A DNA stretch of 64,000 nucleotides from JABCPO02 sp963542845 (GTDB lineage: Bacteria > Bacillota > Clostridia > TANB77 > CAG-508): NCBI GenBank assembly GCA_963542845.1, contig CAUTZA010000003.1:55550-119549 (forward strand), given 5' to 3'. Both the position numbers and the translations under genes were made by a program. Below the pieces are notes generated by a model. It ran no database searches. It was given only the letters and a program-made list of their open reading frames with translations, and was not told the origin of the DNA. Shown here piece by piece: positions 1-8,625 of the stretch (within the stretch, counting starts at the first letter, position 1; each line of letters opens with the position of its first letter).

Positions 1-156
1 TAATCCCATAACTACATCTAAGTTTCTAAGTCCAATATCTGTATCTACTAATACAACTTTTTTATCAGCTAGTGCTAATGCTGCACCTAAATTAGCTGTT
101 GTTGTTGTCTTTCCAACTCCTCCTTTTCCTGATGTAATTACTATTACTTCTCCCAT
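1..156 (-). CDS. minD: Septum site-determining ATPase MinD (partial, 3' end outside window)
   Basis: Only the first 52 codons are inside the window. They carry the deviant Walker A motif GKGGVGKTTTTANLG, followed by LVDTDIGLRNLDVVMGL, which is the diagnostic MinD start. MinD is a membrane-bound ParA-type ATPase that works with MinC to keep FtsZ rings away from the cell poles. The ATG at 156 is preceded by a GGAGGA ribosome site at 161-166. No in-frame CGG occurs in the visible part. Confidence 0.93.
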   Translation of the reverse strand, partial: MGEVIVITSGKGGVGKTTTTANLGAALALADKKVVLVDTDIGLRNLDVVMGL

Positions 157-236
157 TTTATCCTCCATGGTCATTTAATTTCTTTTTTATTATACCATAT
201 TTCTTGATATTGTAAAATACCCCTATAAAACATAAT

Positions 237-265
237 AAAAAACCTAGAGTATAATATACTCTAGG
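237..265 (-). terminator. Rho-independent terminator after the 270-467 gene
   Basis: Inverted repeat AACCTAGAGTA / TACTCTAGGTT followed by a T run in the minus direction. Confidence 0.75.
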
Positions 266-269
266 TTAA

Positions 270-467
270 CTACTTAACTATTATATATTCAAAAAATTCT
301 ATTTTTTTAAATATATTAAGTCTTTCTACTAAATCTGTTGGGTTTTTATAATATTCTTCTCTTTCACCAGGCTGTAATCTACCCCTTTTTATCAATTTTT
401 TTATTAATATTTTATGATTATATAACTTTTCTTCACCTGTTTTAAGATTTTTAACCTTAATGTTCAT
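270..467 (-). CDS. Small unknown protein, paralogue of the 622-837 gene
   Basis: Encodes 65 residues from the ATG at 467, which has the ideal ribosome site AGGAGGTGG just upstream; an in-frame ATG further up lies within or before that site and is unlikely to be used. The protein is basic and not recognised. A segment with the pattern I-x-x-L-I then PTDLVERLN matches the neighbouring protein (PEDLVFILN), so the two are tandem paralogues. It has no membrane segment or signal peptide. It is flanked by its own terminator and probably forms a single-gene transcript. Confidence 0.6.
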   Translation of the reverse strand: MNIKVKNLKTGEEKLYNHKILIKKLIKRGRLQPGEREEYYKNPTDLVERLNIFKKIEFFEYIIVK

Positions 468-555
468 CTTCCACCTCCTAAACATTTAAATCTAAATATT
501 TATAATTTTTTCTCATAATTATATTATACCACACTTTTTAATATTCTCAAAATAA

Positions 556-590
556 AAAGACCTAAGGATTTCTCCTTGGGTCTTATGACC
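556..590 (-). terminator. Rho-independent terminator after the 622-837 gene
   Basis: Stem AAGACCCAAGGA / TCCTTAGGTCTT followed by a T run when read on the minus strand. Confidence 0.75.
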
Positions 591-621
591 AATATATTTC
601 TTCTTCCCTTTTAATTTCCTA

Positions 622-837
622 CTATTTCTTGTACTTCACCTTATATTTTCTTCCGAAGCGCTTCTCTTCGGAATTAAGTATAAATACTAAATCTTCTGGG
701 TATTCCATAAAATGTTGTTTTGAATGATTATTAATCGCCTTATTTTGAATAAGATTTTCAATAAACTCTTTAACTTCAAAACTCTCCTCTTTTCCTTTTT
801 CTTGTTTAATAATATAGCATTCTTTTGCTTTTTTCAT
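622..837 (-). CDS. Small unknown protein, paralogue of the 270-467 gene
   Basis: Encodes 71 residues, lysine- and glutamate-rich and soluble. The ribosome site is GGGTGAG upstream of the ATG. The motif EYPEDLVFILN aligns with KNPTDLVERLN of the downstream paralogue. A strong promoter at 947-975 lies upstream, leaving a leader of about 100 bases that contains an extra GGAGGTG sequence with no obvious start codon behind it. A CGG triplet occurs here out of frame (TTC GGA, Phe-Gly) and causes no break. No function can be assigned. Confidence 0.6.
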   Translation of the reverse strand: MKKAKECYIIKQEKGKEESFEVKEFIENLIQNKAINNHSKQHFMEYPEDLVFILNSEEKRFGRKYKVKYKK

Positions 838-946
838 TTTTTCTCACCCTTAATTTTAGAATTTGTTGAATCAGATTAAATATATTGTTATTGTTGCACC
901 TCCTTTAAATTTTAATTAAAACTCAAATCATCTTCAACATAATTAT

Positions 947-975
947 ATTATAATCTATATTCTTACGTTTGTCAA
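947..975 (-). promoter_or_regulatory. Sigma-A type promoter
   Basis: Minus strand TTGACA (970-975), 17-base spacer, TATAAT (947-952). A perfect consensus promoter for the 622-837 gene. Confidence 0.85.
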
Positions 976-998
976 CATAATATAGTTACATTTTTTTA

Positions 999-1370
999 TT
1001 AGTTATTTTCTTCAATTATCTTTATTATTTTTTCTAATATTTCTTCTTTTCTTTTTTCATTACCATTTATATGATGATATCCAATAACTGCTTCAAGCGC
1101 CGTTGATTTTGCATATTCAGCTACACTTGTTCCTTTGGGTACATGGAAATTTTTAGTATTTCTTGCTCTTCTTGCTATAGTTTTTTCTTCTTCTGTTAAT
1201 GTTTCTTCTAATCCTTCTAGTATTCTTGCTTGTTTTTTCGCATTTACAAGTTTTATACTTCTTAAATGTAATGTATGTGGTTTTGCATATGATTTTTCTA
1301 TTAATCTTTCTCTTACTCTTAATTCATACACTGCATCTCCTATATATGCCCACACTAAAGGTGAATACAT
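999..1370 (-). CDS. mrnC: Mini-ribonuclease III
   Basis: RNase III-like nuclease without a double-stranded RNA binding domain; in Bacillus subtilis it matures 23S rRNA. The catalytic signature VWAYIGDAVYELRVRERL lies near the N-terminus, and the acidic patch ALEAVIGY follows at about residue 90. From the ATG at 1370 the protein has 123 residues, and only four precede the conserved block, where homologues have about twenty. The same frame is open upstream to about 1440 but shows no ATG, GTG or TTG, so the true start is unclear; a rare start codon there is possible. It lies directly downstream of rbgA. Confidence 0.85.
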   Translation of the reverse strand: MYSPLVWAYIGDAVYELRVRERLIEKSYAKPHTLHLRSIKLVNAKKQARILEGLEETLTEEEKTIARRARNTKNFHVPKGTSVAEYAKSTALEAVIGYHHINGNEKRKEEILEKIIKIIEENN

Positions 1371-1429
1371 ATCCGCTTTAGTTAAATTATTATTAATATT
1401 GTTTTTATCTTTCCCTTCTTCTATCTTTT

Positions 1430-2376
1430 CTATAATACTTCTCCTACTCTTTCTAATGTAATATTTCCAATCCTATTTTTTCTTAAATCTTGTATTATTG
1501 TTTTAGATACTTTCTCTAAATCAACTTCATTTCCTCTTTTTACTATATTCTTACTTTCTCCTATAGCTATCATAAGATTATATGAAATATTTGGTCTTTC
1601 TTTTATTTTTTCATAATCTTCATTTGATATATTATATCTATCCATTATTAATTTTAAGTATTCTTCATGTTCTATAATATCTTTTAAAAATTCATATGCA
1701 ACATCTACCATATCAAATATATCATCTTTTATACTTCCGAACTGCTGCTAAATTATTACCTATTTTTGTATCTTCAAATTTAGGCCAAAGCATTCCTGGG
1801 CTGTCTATTATAGAAATCTTATCATTTACTCTCACCCATTTAAGTTTTTTAGTTACTCCTGCCTTATTCTTTGCTTCTAAACTATTCTTCCCTAAAAGCT
1901 TATTTATAATTGTACTTTTCCCAACATTCGGTATTCCCATTATCATTGTTTTTGTTGTATTAACACCTTTTTGAAGACTTTCTAAATATCTTTTCAATTC
2001 ATCAATACCTTTTCCAGTATCTCCTATAGTTTCTATAACCTTATAGTCATTTTTTTCAAAATATTCTTTCCATATTTTTGTTTCTTTATTATCTGCTAAG
2101 TCTATCTTATTTAATAATACAACCCTTTTTATGCTTGTCTTATTTTTTATCATTTCATTTAAATCTGGATTTCTAGATGCAATTGGTATTCTTGCATCTA
2201 GCACTTCTACTACTACATTAATACTTCCGAAGTATTTCTTTTATTTCTCTTTTTGTCTTAAACATATGCCCTGGATACCAGTTAATATTACTTCTAGAAA
2301 TCTTATCATTATTTTCATTTCTTATATTACACTTTAAATTACATTCTCTATTATTTTTTCTTTTTTTATTATACAT
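1430..2376 (-). CDS. rbgA: Ribosome biogenesis GTPase RbgA (YlqF), two +1 CGG frameshifts
   Basis: Circularly permuted GTPase that drives late 50S subunit assembly. Start ATG at 2376; NWYPGHMFKTKREI opens the conserved part after a 27-residue extension. The frame breaks at CGG 2227-2229 (CTT CGG A) and CGG 1737-1739 (GTT CGG A). Skipping the C each time gives KEILGSINVVVEVLDARIP and LAAVGSIKDDIFDMVD, exactly the family pattern. G4 NKID, G1 GIPNVGKST and G3 DSPG are all present. Gene length minus two bases is divisible by three and gives 314 residues. The C-terminal half would be lost without both shifts. Confidence 0.92.
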
Positions 2377-2503
2377 ATCTTTCTCTCTTATCTTTTATCT
2401 ATTATATTATACCACAATTCTTACTTAAACACATCTAAATATATTATTATAGTATAATTATTATAGTTATATTAATAGTTATATTTCTATTATCTTAATA
2501 TAA

Positions 2504-2536
2504 TTAAAAGATGAGAAAACATTAATCTTCTCATCT
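2504..2536 (-). terminator. Rho-independent terminator after the 2546-3004 gene
   Basis: Stem AGATGAGAA / TTCTCATCT followed by T residues on the minus strand. Confidence 0.75.
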
Positions 2537-2545
2537 GCTATTATT

Positions 2546-3004
2546 CTATCTAATCTTATACTGATTTCTATCGGCTCTTTCATCAAATTCTCTTTCATAT
2601 TTGTCTGTAGCATAAAACCAATCTGTCTTATTGTCCTTAGTACTCCCTTTTCTATTTTTGTTAAACATTACATCTAAGAAATTTAAAAGTGCTATTATTA
2701 TACCTAGTATCATTAACATTGCATTTAGTAATTGTGTGCTTGTTGTTATATTTCCATTCATTAATGCAATTCCATATGTGAAGAATGCAAAATACGTTCC
2801 CAAATATATACTTGCAAATATTAGATTTCTTCTAAAAATCATAAATATTGATATTAGAGTTATAAATATAACTGCTATTTCCATTTCTATTCCAGGAGTT
2901 GTAAAAGGTATTTCTGATCCTCCAGATATCATTAATGCTACATAAACTCTAAAAAGCCAAAACATTATAGCAAACATATTTACCATATAACTTATTAGTT
3001 CCAT
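2546..3004 (-). CDS. Unknown membrane protein
   Basis: 152 residues with about four hydrophobic segments in the first 105, then a charged tail ending in DWFYATDKYEREFDERADRNQYKIR-like sequence (only the pattern is noted here: aromatic residues followed by an acidic-basic stretch). The ATG at 3004 follows a GAGGGG ribosome site. It is co-oriented with and about 25 bases downstream of the UPF0182 gene, so the two are probably co-transcribed. I do not recognise a family with confidence and assign no function. Confidence 0.7.
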   Translation of the reverse strand: MELISYMVNMFAIMFWLFRVYVALMISGGSEIPFTTPGIEMEIAVIFITLISIFMIFRRNLIFASIYLGTYFAFFTYGIALMNGNITTSTQLLNAMLMILGIIIALLNFLDVMFNKNRKGSTKDNKTDWFYATDKYEREFDERADRNQYKIR

Positions 3005-3030
3005 TTTCCCCTCTTTTCTTTTTTCTTTTG

Positions 3031-5745
3031 TTAATTAATTTGTTTTTCTGTATTTGTTGTTTTCTTCTTTTCTTTTGATACTTCTTCTAATTGATCTACA
3101 AGGTTTATAAGTTTTTGCATATCTTTACCTGTATATTCAAAATCTCCTTGTTTAATAACATCTTTTAATGTCTTATTTTGTTTGATTATAGCATCTTTAA
3201 GTTCATCTTCATTTGCCAAATCTCTTACATCAATATCTATCGCATTTTCTGTAAGCATTTTTTGCATAGCTTCTTTTAAGGTATTTCCTATACCTACTTT
3301 CCCTTTATTTGCTACTATTACTTTCTTAAGAACTGGTACTGCATCTTCATTTAAAAATACTTGATATATTGTTTTTATATATAGTGTTGTATTTTCATAT
3401 GGAAGTAATATTCTAACTGTTTTTAATTCTGTTCCAAGAGTTGTAAGTTCCCTTAATTCTTTTTGTACTTTTGTATCTTTTTCAATTTGTGAATCAATAA
3501 AGCTTAAACTAAATTCTGATTTTTCATTATATCTATACATAGTAAGCTTATTAACACCGTTTTCTACATGACCAACTAAATATGACACAATATTTTTTCT
3601 CTTTTCTGGAGTATATGTTGCTATAATTGCTGGTTTTAATTCACTTTCTTCTTTTAAAACAGTATACATAGATGTTGAACTTCTTGCTCCTGATCCTGAA
3701 ACTTCTGTAACTTCCCATCTATCATCTGCTCTATATATATTATCTACATCTGAGTTATGATATGTTGTAAGTACTTTAGCTTGAATATCAAATAGGTATT
3801 GTGGATATTTCATTTGTTTCTTAATTGTTTCTGATAGTTCACTATAGTTTTTAAGTAGTGTTGGATATGTTTTCATTATTGTTGATATAAATGGATCTGT
3901 AGTGTCTGTTGCAAAAAATTCCACATTTCCGTTATATGCATCTACTACTACTTTCACTGAGTTTCTTATAAAGTTTATTCTTTCTTTTCCACCTTTATCT
4001 GCTTCTATAGAAACTTTTTGCGAATATGGATATCTACTTGTAACTGTGTACCCATCAATAACCCATGCAAGTCCACCATCTTCTTTTACTACTAAATATG
4101 GTTCTTTATCATATCTAATATTAGGTAATATTTTTCTTGCTCTTTCAACTATTTGTCTATTTAATAATATTTTTGTATTTTCTGTTATATTATTATTAAA
4201 TAATAACTCTGTACTTCCTTTTGTAAGTGCTACTGCTATTCTCTCAATTAAGCTTAATTTTATTCCACCTTTTCCATCATAATTATTTTCTTTATTTGTT
4301 AATGTACTTAATGGGTAATCATACTCTTTAATATCCTTCGCATTTACAATTGCATTTGAATTTGTTGTTTCTCCATAATATAATCTTGGTTCTTTTACTT
4401 TGATTCCATTTAGTTCTTGCCCTTCAAATTTTTCAGAAGTATTTAAAAGGTATCCGTTTTCTTTTACCTTACTTGATGATGTAAGTATACCAAAGTTTCC
4501 ATGTGTATATTTATATATTTTGTTTGTTGTTGTTTTGTCCTTAGTATCTATTTCTCTTGTTGTTAAATACTCATAACCGTCCCCATTTTTCACTAAATTT
4601 GGTGTTCCATATTTATATAGCGATTTTTTTTCTTTGTTATCAGTATTATTTTCTAATGTTTCTTTTACTACATCTGGTGTTATAATAGGTAGTTTTTCAA
4701 TAGATTCTGCATCTTTTTTTATCTTGTCTGCTGTTATATCTACCGATTTTGTTATTTCCTTATTTTCTATATTTACATTGTATGCATCTTCTGTTGCTCT
4801 TATATTTGCTAAAATATATTCTTTTTCTCTATCAATATCATTTCCTCTTAAAAAAATTGTATCTATAGCTATATTTGCCACAAATATTATTATAAGTGTT
4901 GCAGGTACTAATATTATAGAAAATAATATTTTATTAGATTCTTCCTTTTTTATACCTTTTATAAAATTATATACTGCTATTATTATAACCAAACTTATAA
5001 TCCTATATGCCCATAATTTTATATTAACATCTAAGAATCCTGCTCCTGTTAAGTATGCCCCTTTTACTGACTCTCTTTGAAGCATGTCTCCTATTAATAT
5101 ATCTTGATGTGATAAAAAATTGTATGTAATAACTACAACTGTTCCTGCTATTATTACATTAATCAATTGTTTAACCATTTTAAGGCTTTTAAATCCTTTA
5201 AACTCTATTCCATCTAAATGGCTATTAATAACAATTATATAGTACCCTACTATATATAATGAAAGTACTGCTAAAAATACTATAATCATTTTTAATATTG
5301 TTTGTATAACAGGTATTGCCATTATAAAATAGCTATAATCCATATGAAATATTGCATCTTTTTTACCAAAGAATCCCATGTTTATAAGGCTAAGTATTTG
5401 TCCTGATAAATAATATTGTGCAGCAATTCCAAGTGCTATAGCTACGATTATTGCCACACTATTATTTGGAAGTTTTGGAAGTTCTTTTGATTCTGCACTA
5501 AAATGTTCTTTTAGCCCTTTTCTTATTCCAATATTTGTAAGCATTATTATTATATATGTACTTATCGCTGTAAAGCTAAAAACACCTACTCTTTCAATAA
5601 AGTTTGTGTTAAATATTTTTAAATATTCTTCACCTATTTCTTTAAATTGAACAGTCTCCGATATATAGTAAACACTTGTTACTATACCCAAAAGTAATAT
5701 TACTAATATAGTTAAAATTGTTGATAATATTCTTTTTTTATTCAT
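3031..5745 (-). CDS. UPF0182 family large membrane protein
   Basis: 904 residues. The first 330 contain about seven hydrophobic segments, starting with ILSTILTILVILLLGIV. The rest is a large soluble, probably extracytoplasmic part with the segments YPQYLFDIQAKVL and DNIYRADDRWEV, which I recognise as the pattern of the UPF0182/COG1615 family (function unknown). The family runs about 850-1000 residues, so this looks full length. I chose the ATG at 5745, preceded by a G-rich ribosome site, rather than an earlier ATG that overlaps ftsY. It contains no in-frame CGG. Confidence 0.85.
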   Translation of the reverse strand: MNKKRILSTILTILVILLLGIVTSVYYISETVQFKEIGEEYLKIFNTNFIERVGVFSFTAISTYIIIMLTNIGIRKGLKEHFSAESKELPKLPNNSVAIIVAIALGIAAQYYLSGQILSLINMGFFGKKDAIFHMDYSYFIMAIPVIQTILKMIIVFLAVLSLYIVGYYIIVINSHLDGIEFKGFKSLKMVKQLINVIIAGTVVVITYNFLSHQDILIGDMLQRESVKGAYLTGAGFLDVNIKLWAYRIISLVIIIAVYNFIKGIKKEESNKILFSIILVPATLIIIFVANIAIDTIFLRGNDIDREKEYILANIRATEDAYNVNIENKEITKSVDITADKIKKDAESIEKLPIITPDVVKETLENNTDNKEKKSLYKYGTPNLVKNGDGYEYLTTREIDTKDKTTTNKIYKYTHGNFGILTSSSKVKENGYLLNTSEKFEGQELNGIKVKEPRLYYGETTNSNAIVNAKDIKEYDYPLSTLTNKENNYDGKGGIKLSLIERIAVALTKGSTELLFNNNITENTKILLNRQIVERARKILPNIRYDKEPYLVVKEDGGLAWVIDGYTVTSRYPYSQKVSIEADKGGKERINFIRNSVKVVVDAYNGNVEFFATDTTDPFISTIMKTYPTLLKNYSELSETIKKQMKYPQYLFDIQAKVLTTYHNSDVDNIYRADDRWEVTEVSGSGARSSTSMYTVLKEESELKPAIIATYTPEKRKNIVSYLVGHVENGVNKLTMYRYNEKSEFSLSFIDSQIEKDTKVQKELRELTTLGTELKTVRILLPYENTTLYIKTIYQVFLNEDAVPVLKKVIVANKGKVGIGNTLKEAMQKMLTENAIDIDVRDLANEDELKDAIIKQNKTLKDVIKQGDFEYTGKDMQKLINLVDQLEEVSKEKKKTTNTEKQIN

Positions 5746-5764
5746 TTTTCCCCCTTCTTTAAGG

Positions 5765-6667
5765 CTATTCAAAAATTGCATCTACAAATTCTCTTGCATT
5801 AAATTTTTGAAGATCTGTTATCTTTTCCCCTGTTCCTATATATTTTATAGGCAGTTTTGTTCTATTTACTATTCCTATTATTACTCCACCTTTTGATGTT
5901 CCATCAAGCTTTGTAAGCACATATCCATCAATATCTGTAACTTCTGAAAACGCTTTAGCTTGTTCAATTGCATTTTGTCCTGTTGTTCCATCAAGTACAA
6001 GTAATGTTTCTTTTGTATAATTTTCTTTTAAAAGTTTATCTACCGACTTGTTTATTTTTTTCAACTCTTCCATCAAATTCTTTTTGTTGTGTAGTCTACC
6101 AGCCGTATCTATTATTATTATATCATAATTTCTTCCATTTGCATATTCCAAGCTTGAATATACTACTGATGATGGATCTGCATTTTCTCTTATTTCTGTT
6201 ATATCAACACCAGCTCTTTCAGCCCACATTTTAATTTGTTCTCCTGCAGCTGCTCTAAATGTATCTGCTGGTACTAATAATACTTTTTTACCTTCATCTA
6301 CATATCCTTTTGCCATTTTTCCAATAGTAGTTGTTTTACCTGCTCCATTTACTCCAATAACCAATATACATTTTTTTACATTTTCTTCCTTCTTTTCAAT
6401 ATCAATCATCTCTACAATTATATTTTTTAGTTCTTCTTTTACTTTATCTGGATCTTCTATGCTTTTTTTCTTAATATTTTCTCTTAATATCGATATTATA
6501 ATGCTTACTGTATCCATTCCAAGATCTGCCATTATAAGGATTTCCTCTAAACTTTCCAAAAGTTCTTCATCAACTTTTTTAAATCCAGAAAACACCTCAT
6601 TAATCTTATTTCCTATATTCTCTTTTGTTTTTACTAATTTTTCTCTTATTTTATCAAAAAATCCCAT
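5765..6667 (-). CDS. ftsY: Signal recognition particle receptor FtsY
   Basis: SRP receptor GTPase of 300 residues that docks ribosome-nascent chain complexes to the Sec translocon. The N domain occupies roughly residues 1-90. The G domain has G1 GVNGAGKTTTIGKMA near residue 105, DTFRAAAGEQ, DTAGRLHNKKNLMEEL and TKLDGTSKGG, with the usual closing GTGEKITDLQKF. It has only a short acidic A domain, normal for Firmicutes. It precedes the UPF0182 gene by 19 bases and the pair is probably one transcript. No CGG shift site. Confidence 0.97.
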   Translation of the reverse strand: MGFFDKIREKLVKTKENIGNKINEVFSGFKKVDEELLESLEEILIMADLGMDTVSIIISILRENIKKKSIEDPDKVKEELKNIIVEMIDIEKKEENVKKCILVIGVNGAGKTTTIGKMAKGYVDEGKKVLLVPADTFRAAAGEQIKMWAERAGVDITEIRENADPSSVVYSSLEYANGRNYDIIIIDTAGRLHNKKNLMEELKKINKSVDKLLKENYTKETLLVLDGTTGQNAIEQAKAFSEVTDIDGYVLTKLDGTSKGGVIIGIVNRTKLPIKYIGTGEKITDLQKFNAREFVDAIFE

Positions 6668-6765
6668 TTATTCTCCATTTCTATTAAATAATTTATTAAA
6701 ATTTATATATATTTTAACATATTTTAACCTAAAAATCTCTATAATAGCAAATATATTTGTATAAG

Positions 6766-6803
6766 AAAAAGACCATATAACTTCATTATAGAATTATATA
6801 GTC
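6766..6803 (-). terminator. Probable terminator
   Basis: Stem AAAGACTATATAA / TTATATGGTCTTT with T run on the minus strand, downstream of the 6895-7623 gene. Confidence 0.55.
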
Positions 6804-6894
6804 TTTATATTATCATTAAATATACTCTTGCGATTCGAAATTATACTCGGCTCAATGTATAAAAATTTCCTAACCAAGCTTGTAACCTCATTTT

Positions 6895-7623
6895 CTAAAG
6901 TTTAAATTCATTACTCATATATTCTGAATAGAGATAAGCTATATTATACACAAAATTTTCATAATCATAACTAACAACCGGTAGAAACAAACTTGTTTCA
7001 TTACCCGATTGAATATACAAGCATAAACTTTCATCCTCCTTCATATATACCGAAACTTTATTAGGCTGAAGAAATATAATTTCGTTTGCATTTATATTCT
7101 TAATAATAATTGCATTTATCCTTATCTTTCTGTTATATATTCTTTCCATAAACATATACCCTTCTATTTGAGGCATCATTTCAGAAGTCCTTGCTAGTAT
7201 CCTATCATTAATAATTACTGCTTCTATTCGGTAATCTTTTCTATTCATTCTAAGTATATCTTGATATTTATTATATTCTGCAATTCTTAATTTAATACTA
7301 TTTTTACTAAATTCAAAAAGTTTACTTAGCTCTTTAATAGTTTGTCCATCAAAGTAATGGACATTATTCTTGTAGTCTATAATTAGTGCAATATTATTTT
7401 GTACAAACAAATTTTTGATATATACTTTCTTTTCATTTTCTATGAGGACACAAACTTTATATCCTCCAGATAAAATTTCTCTAACTACATGTACAAATTT
7501 CTCTGACCTCATATTTTTATATATTTTTATCACTTTCCCTCTGTTTGAAAGAATGAGATAATCTTTTAAAGCAGTACTCTTTTTTAGTTTTTTTAACACA
7601 TTTTTACTTTTATTCCTATTCAT
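6895..7623 (-). CDS. Unknown protein, paralogue of the 7770-8513 gene
   Basis: 242 residues from the ATG at 7623, which sits behind AGGAGATGATAA; an ATG 9 bases upstream overlaps that site. There is no signal peptide or membrane segment. The C-terminal part (INAIIIKNINANEIIFLQP, then FLPVVSYDY and a YLYSEYM end) matches the next gene in order and spacing, so this is a diverged tandem duplicate. The segment LSNRGK uses AGA for arginine where the paralogue uses CGG. I recognise no family. Confidence 0.65.
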   Translation of the reverse strand: MNRNKSKNVLKKLKKSTALKDYLILSNRGKVIKIYKNMRSEKFVHVVREILSGGYKVCVLIENEKKVYIKNLFVQNNIALIIDYKNNVHYFDGQTIKELSKLFEFSKNSIKLRIAEYNKYQDILRMNRKDYRIEAVIINDRILARTSEMMPQIEGYMFMERIYNRKIRINAIIIKNINANEIIFLQPNKVSVYMKEDESLCLYIQSGNETSLFLPVVSYDYENFVYNIAYLYSEYMSNEFKL

Positions 7624-7744
7624 ATTTATCATCTCCTAATCTTTAATTTTAAATATTAGTTATTTTTTAACTGCTTAATAGCTTTTATATTATATATTAT
7701 ACCATTTTTAAAATTTTATTCTATATATAAATTCTTACGCATAA

Positions 7745-7765
7745 GAAAAAGAGCTTAAAGCTCCA
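7745..7765 (-). terminator. Rho-independent terminator after the 7770-8513 gene
   Basis: GGAGCTTTAAGCTCTTTTT on the minus strand: a compact hairpin with T run. Confidence 0.65.
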
Positions 7766-7769
7766 TTTC

Positions 7770-8513
7770 TTAATTTTCTTCTTTCTCGTTTTCCATATAG
7801 GTCATATACATATGGTATAAATAATAACCTATATTTGAAAAATTTTCTAACTCTTCTTGGTAGTTTCCTGAAACCATTATTGGAAATAACAGATAACTAT
7901 TTTTATAAAAGAATTGATTATACGCCATATCTTTTTCGTCTACAACGACTCTATACGAGTCTATCGGTTGCAATATAATTTCTCCTTTAGTTACATTTTC
8001 CAAAATTATTGCTTGAAGATTTATTGGAGTATTATTATATTTCCAATAGGCCATGTTCAGGTCTATTGTATACAATGAAATATGTTCCTTTATCACTATT
8101 TCTCCATTAACAACAAATGCTTGAATTTTATAGGAGTCTCCTCCTATAATGTATCTATCTTCATTTAGTTGTTCATTTATTTTGTTGTAAATAAGTTTAT
8201 TTGCTTGTATATTAAATAGCAGCAAAATTTTACTTAATAACTTATTCTCCTCGTCTCCTAAATACAAAGCAAATATTTCGCTATTTGCTTCAAGTACTAA
8301 ACAAGATTCTTCTGGAATATATTTAACATTATCTATGTCAATATATCCCCGATTAGTTTTAATTTTCTTGAATTGATATGTGTTTTCCGATAGTTTTTTT
8401 AATATACTAACTAGTTTTTTGGAACTGAATTTTCCTATTTTTATTTTTATTTCTTTCTTTTCATCTTTTTCATTAATCAAGATTACTTCCTTGATTTCAT
8501 TCTTATTCTTCAT
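7770..8513 (-). CDS. Unknown protein with an unshifted in-frame CGG codon
   Basis: 247 residues from the ATG at 8513, behind a GGAGGTGG ribosome site. It is a paralogue of the downstream gene: LQAIILENVTKGEIILQP and a YLLFPIMVSGNY block align with it. Codon 55 (8349-8351) is CGG in TNRGY and must be read as a sense codon for the long frame to stay open. A +1 shift there would give NGDILT and then stop. It is one of only two such cases in the window. No family recognised. Confidence 0.65.
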   Translation of the reverse strand: MKNKNEIKEVILINEKDEKKEIKIKIGKFSSKKLVSILKKLSENTYQFKKIKTNRGYIDIDNVKYIPEESCLVLEANSEIFALYLGDEENKLLSKILLLFNIQANKLIYNKINEQLNEDRYIIGGDSYKIQAFVVNGEIVIKEHISLYTIDLNMAYWKYNNTPINLQAIILENVTKGEIILQPIDSYRVVVDEKDMAYNQFFYKNSYLLFPIMVSGNYQEELENFSNIGYYLYHMYMTYMENEKEEN

Positions 8514-8625
8514 AACAACCACCTCCATACTACCAAAATCTTAGTAGTATTTAATTTGTTTTTTGTTTACACTTTAATATTACCATCTTTTCTTATTTTT
8601 GACAAATGTTTTTTGCTTTTGTTTA

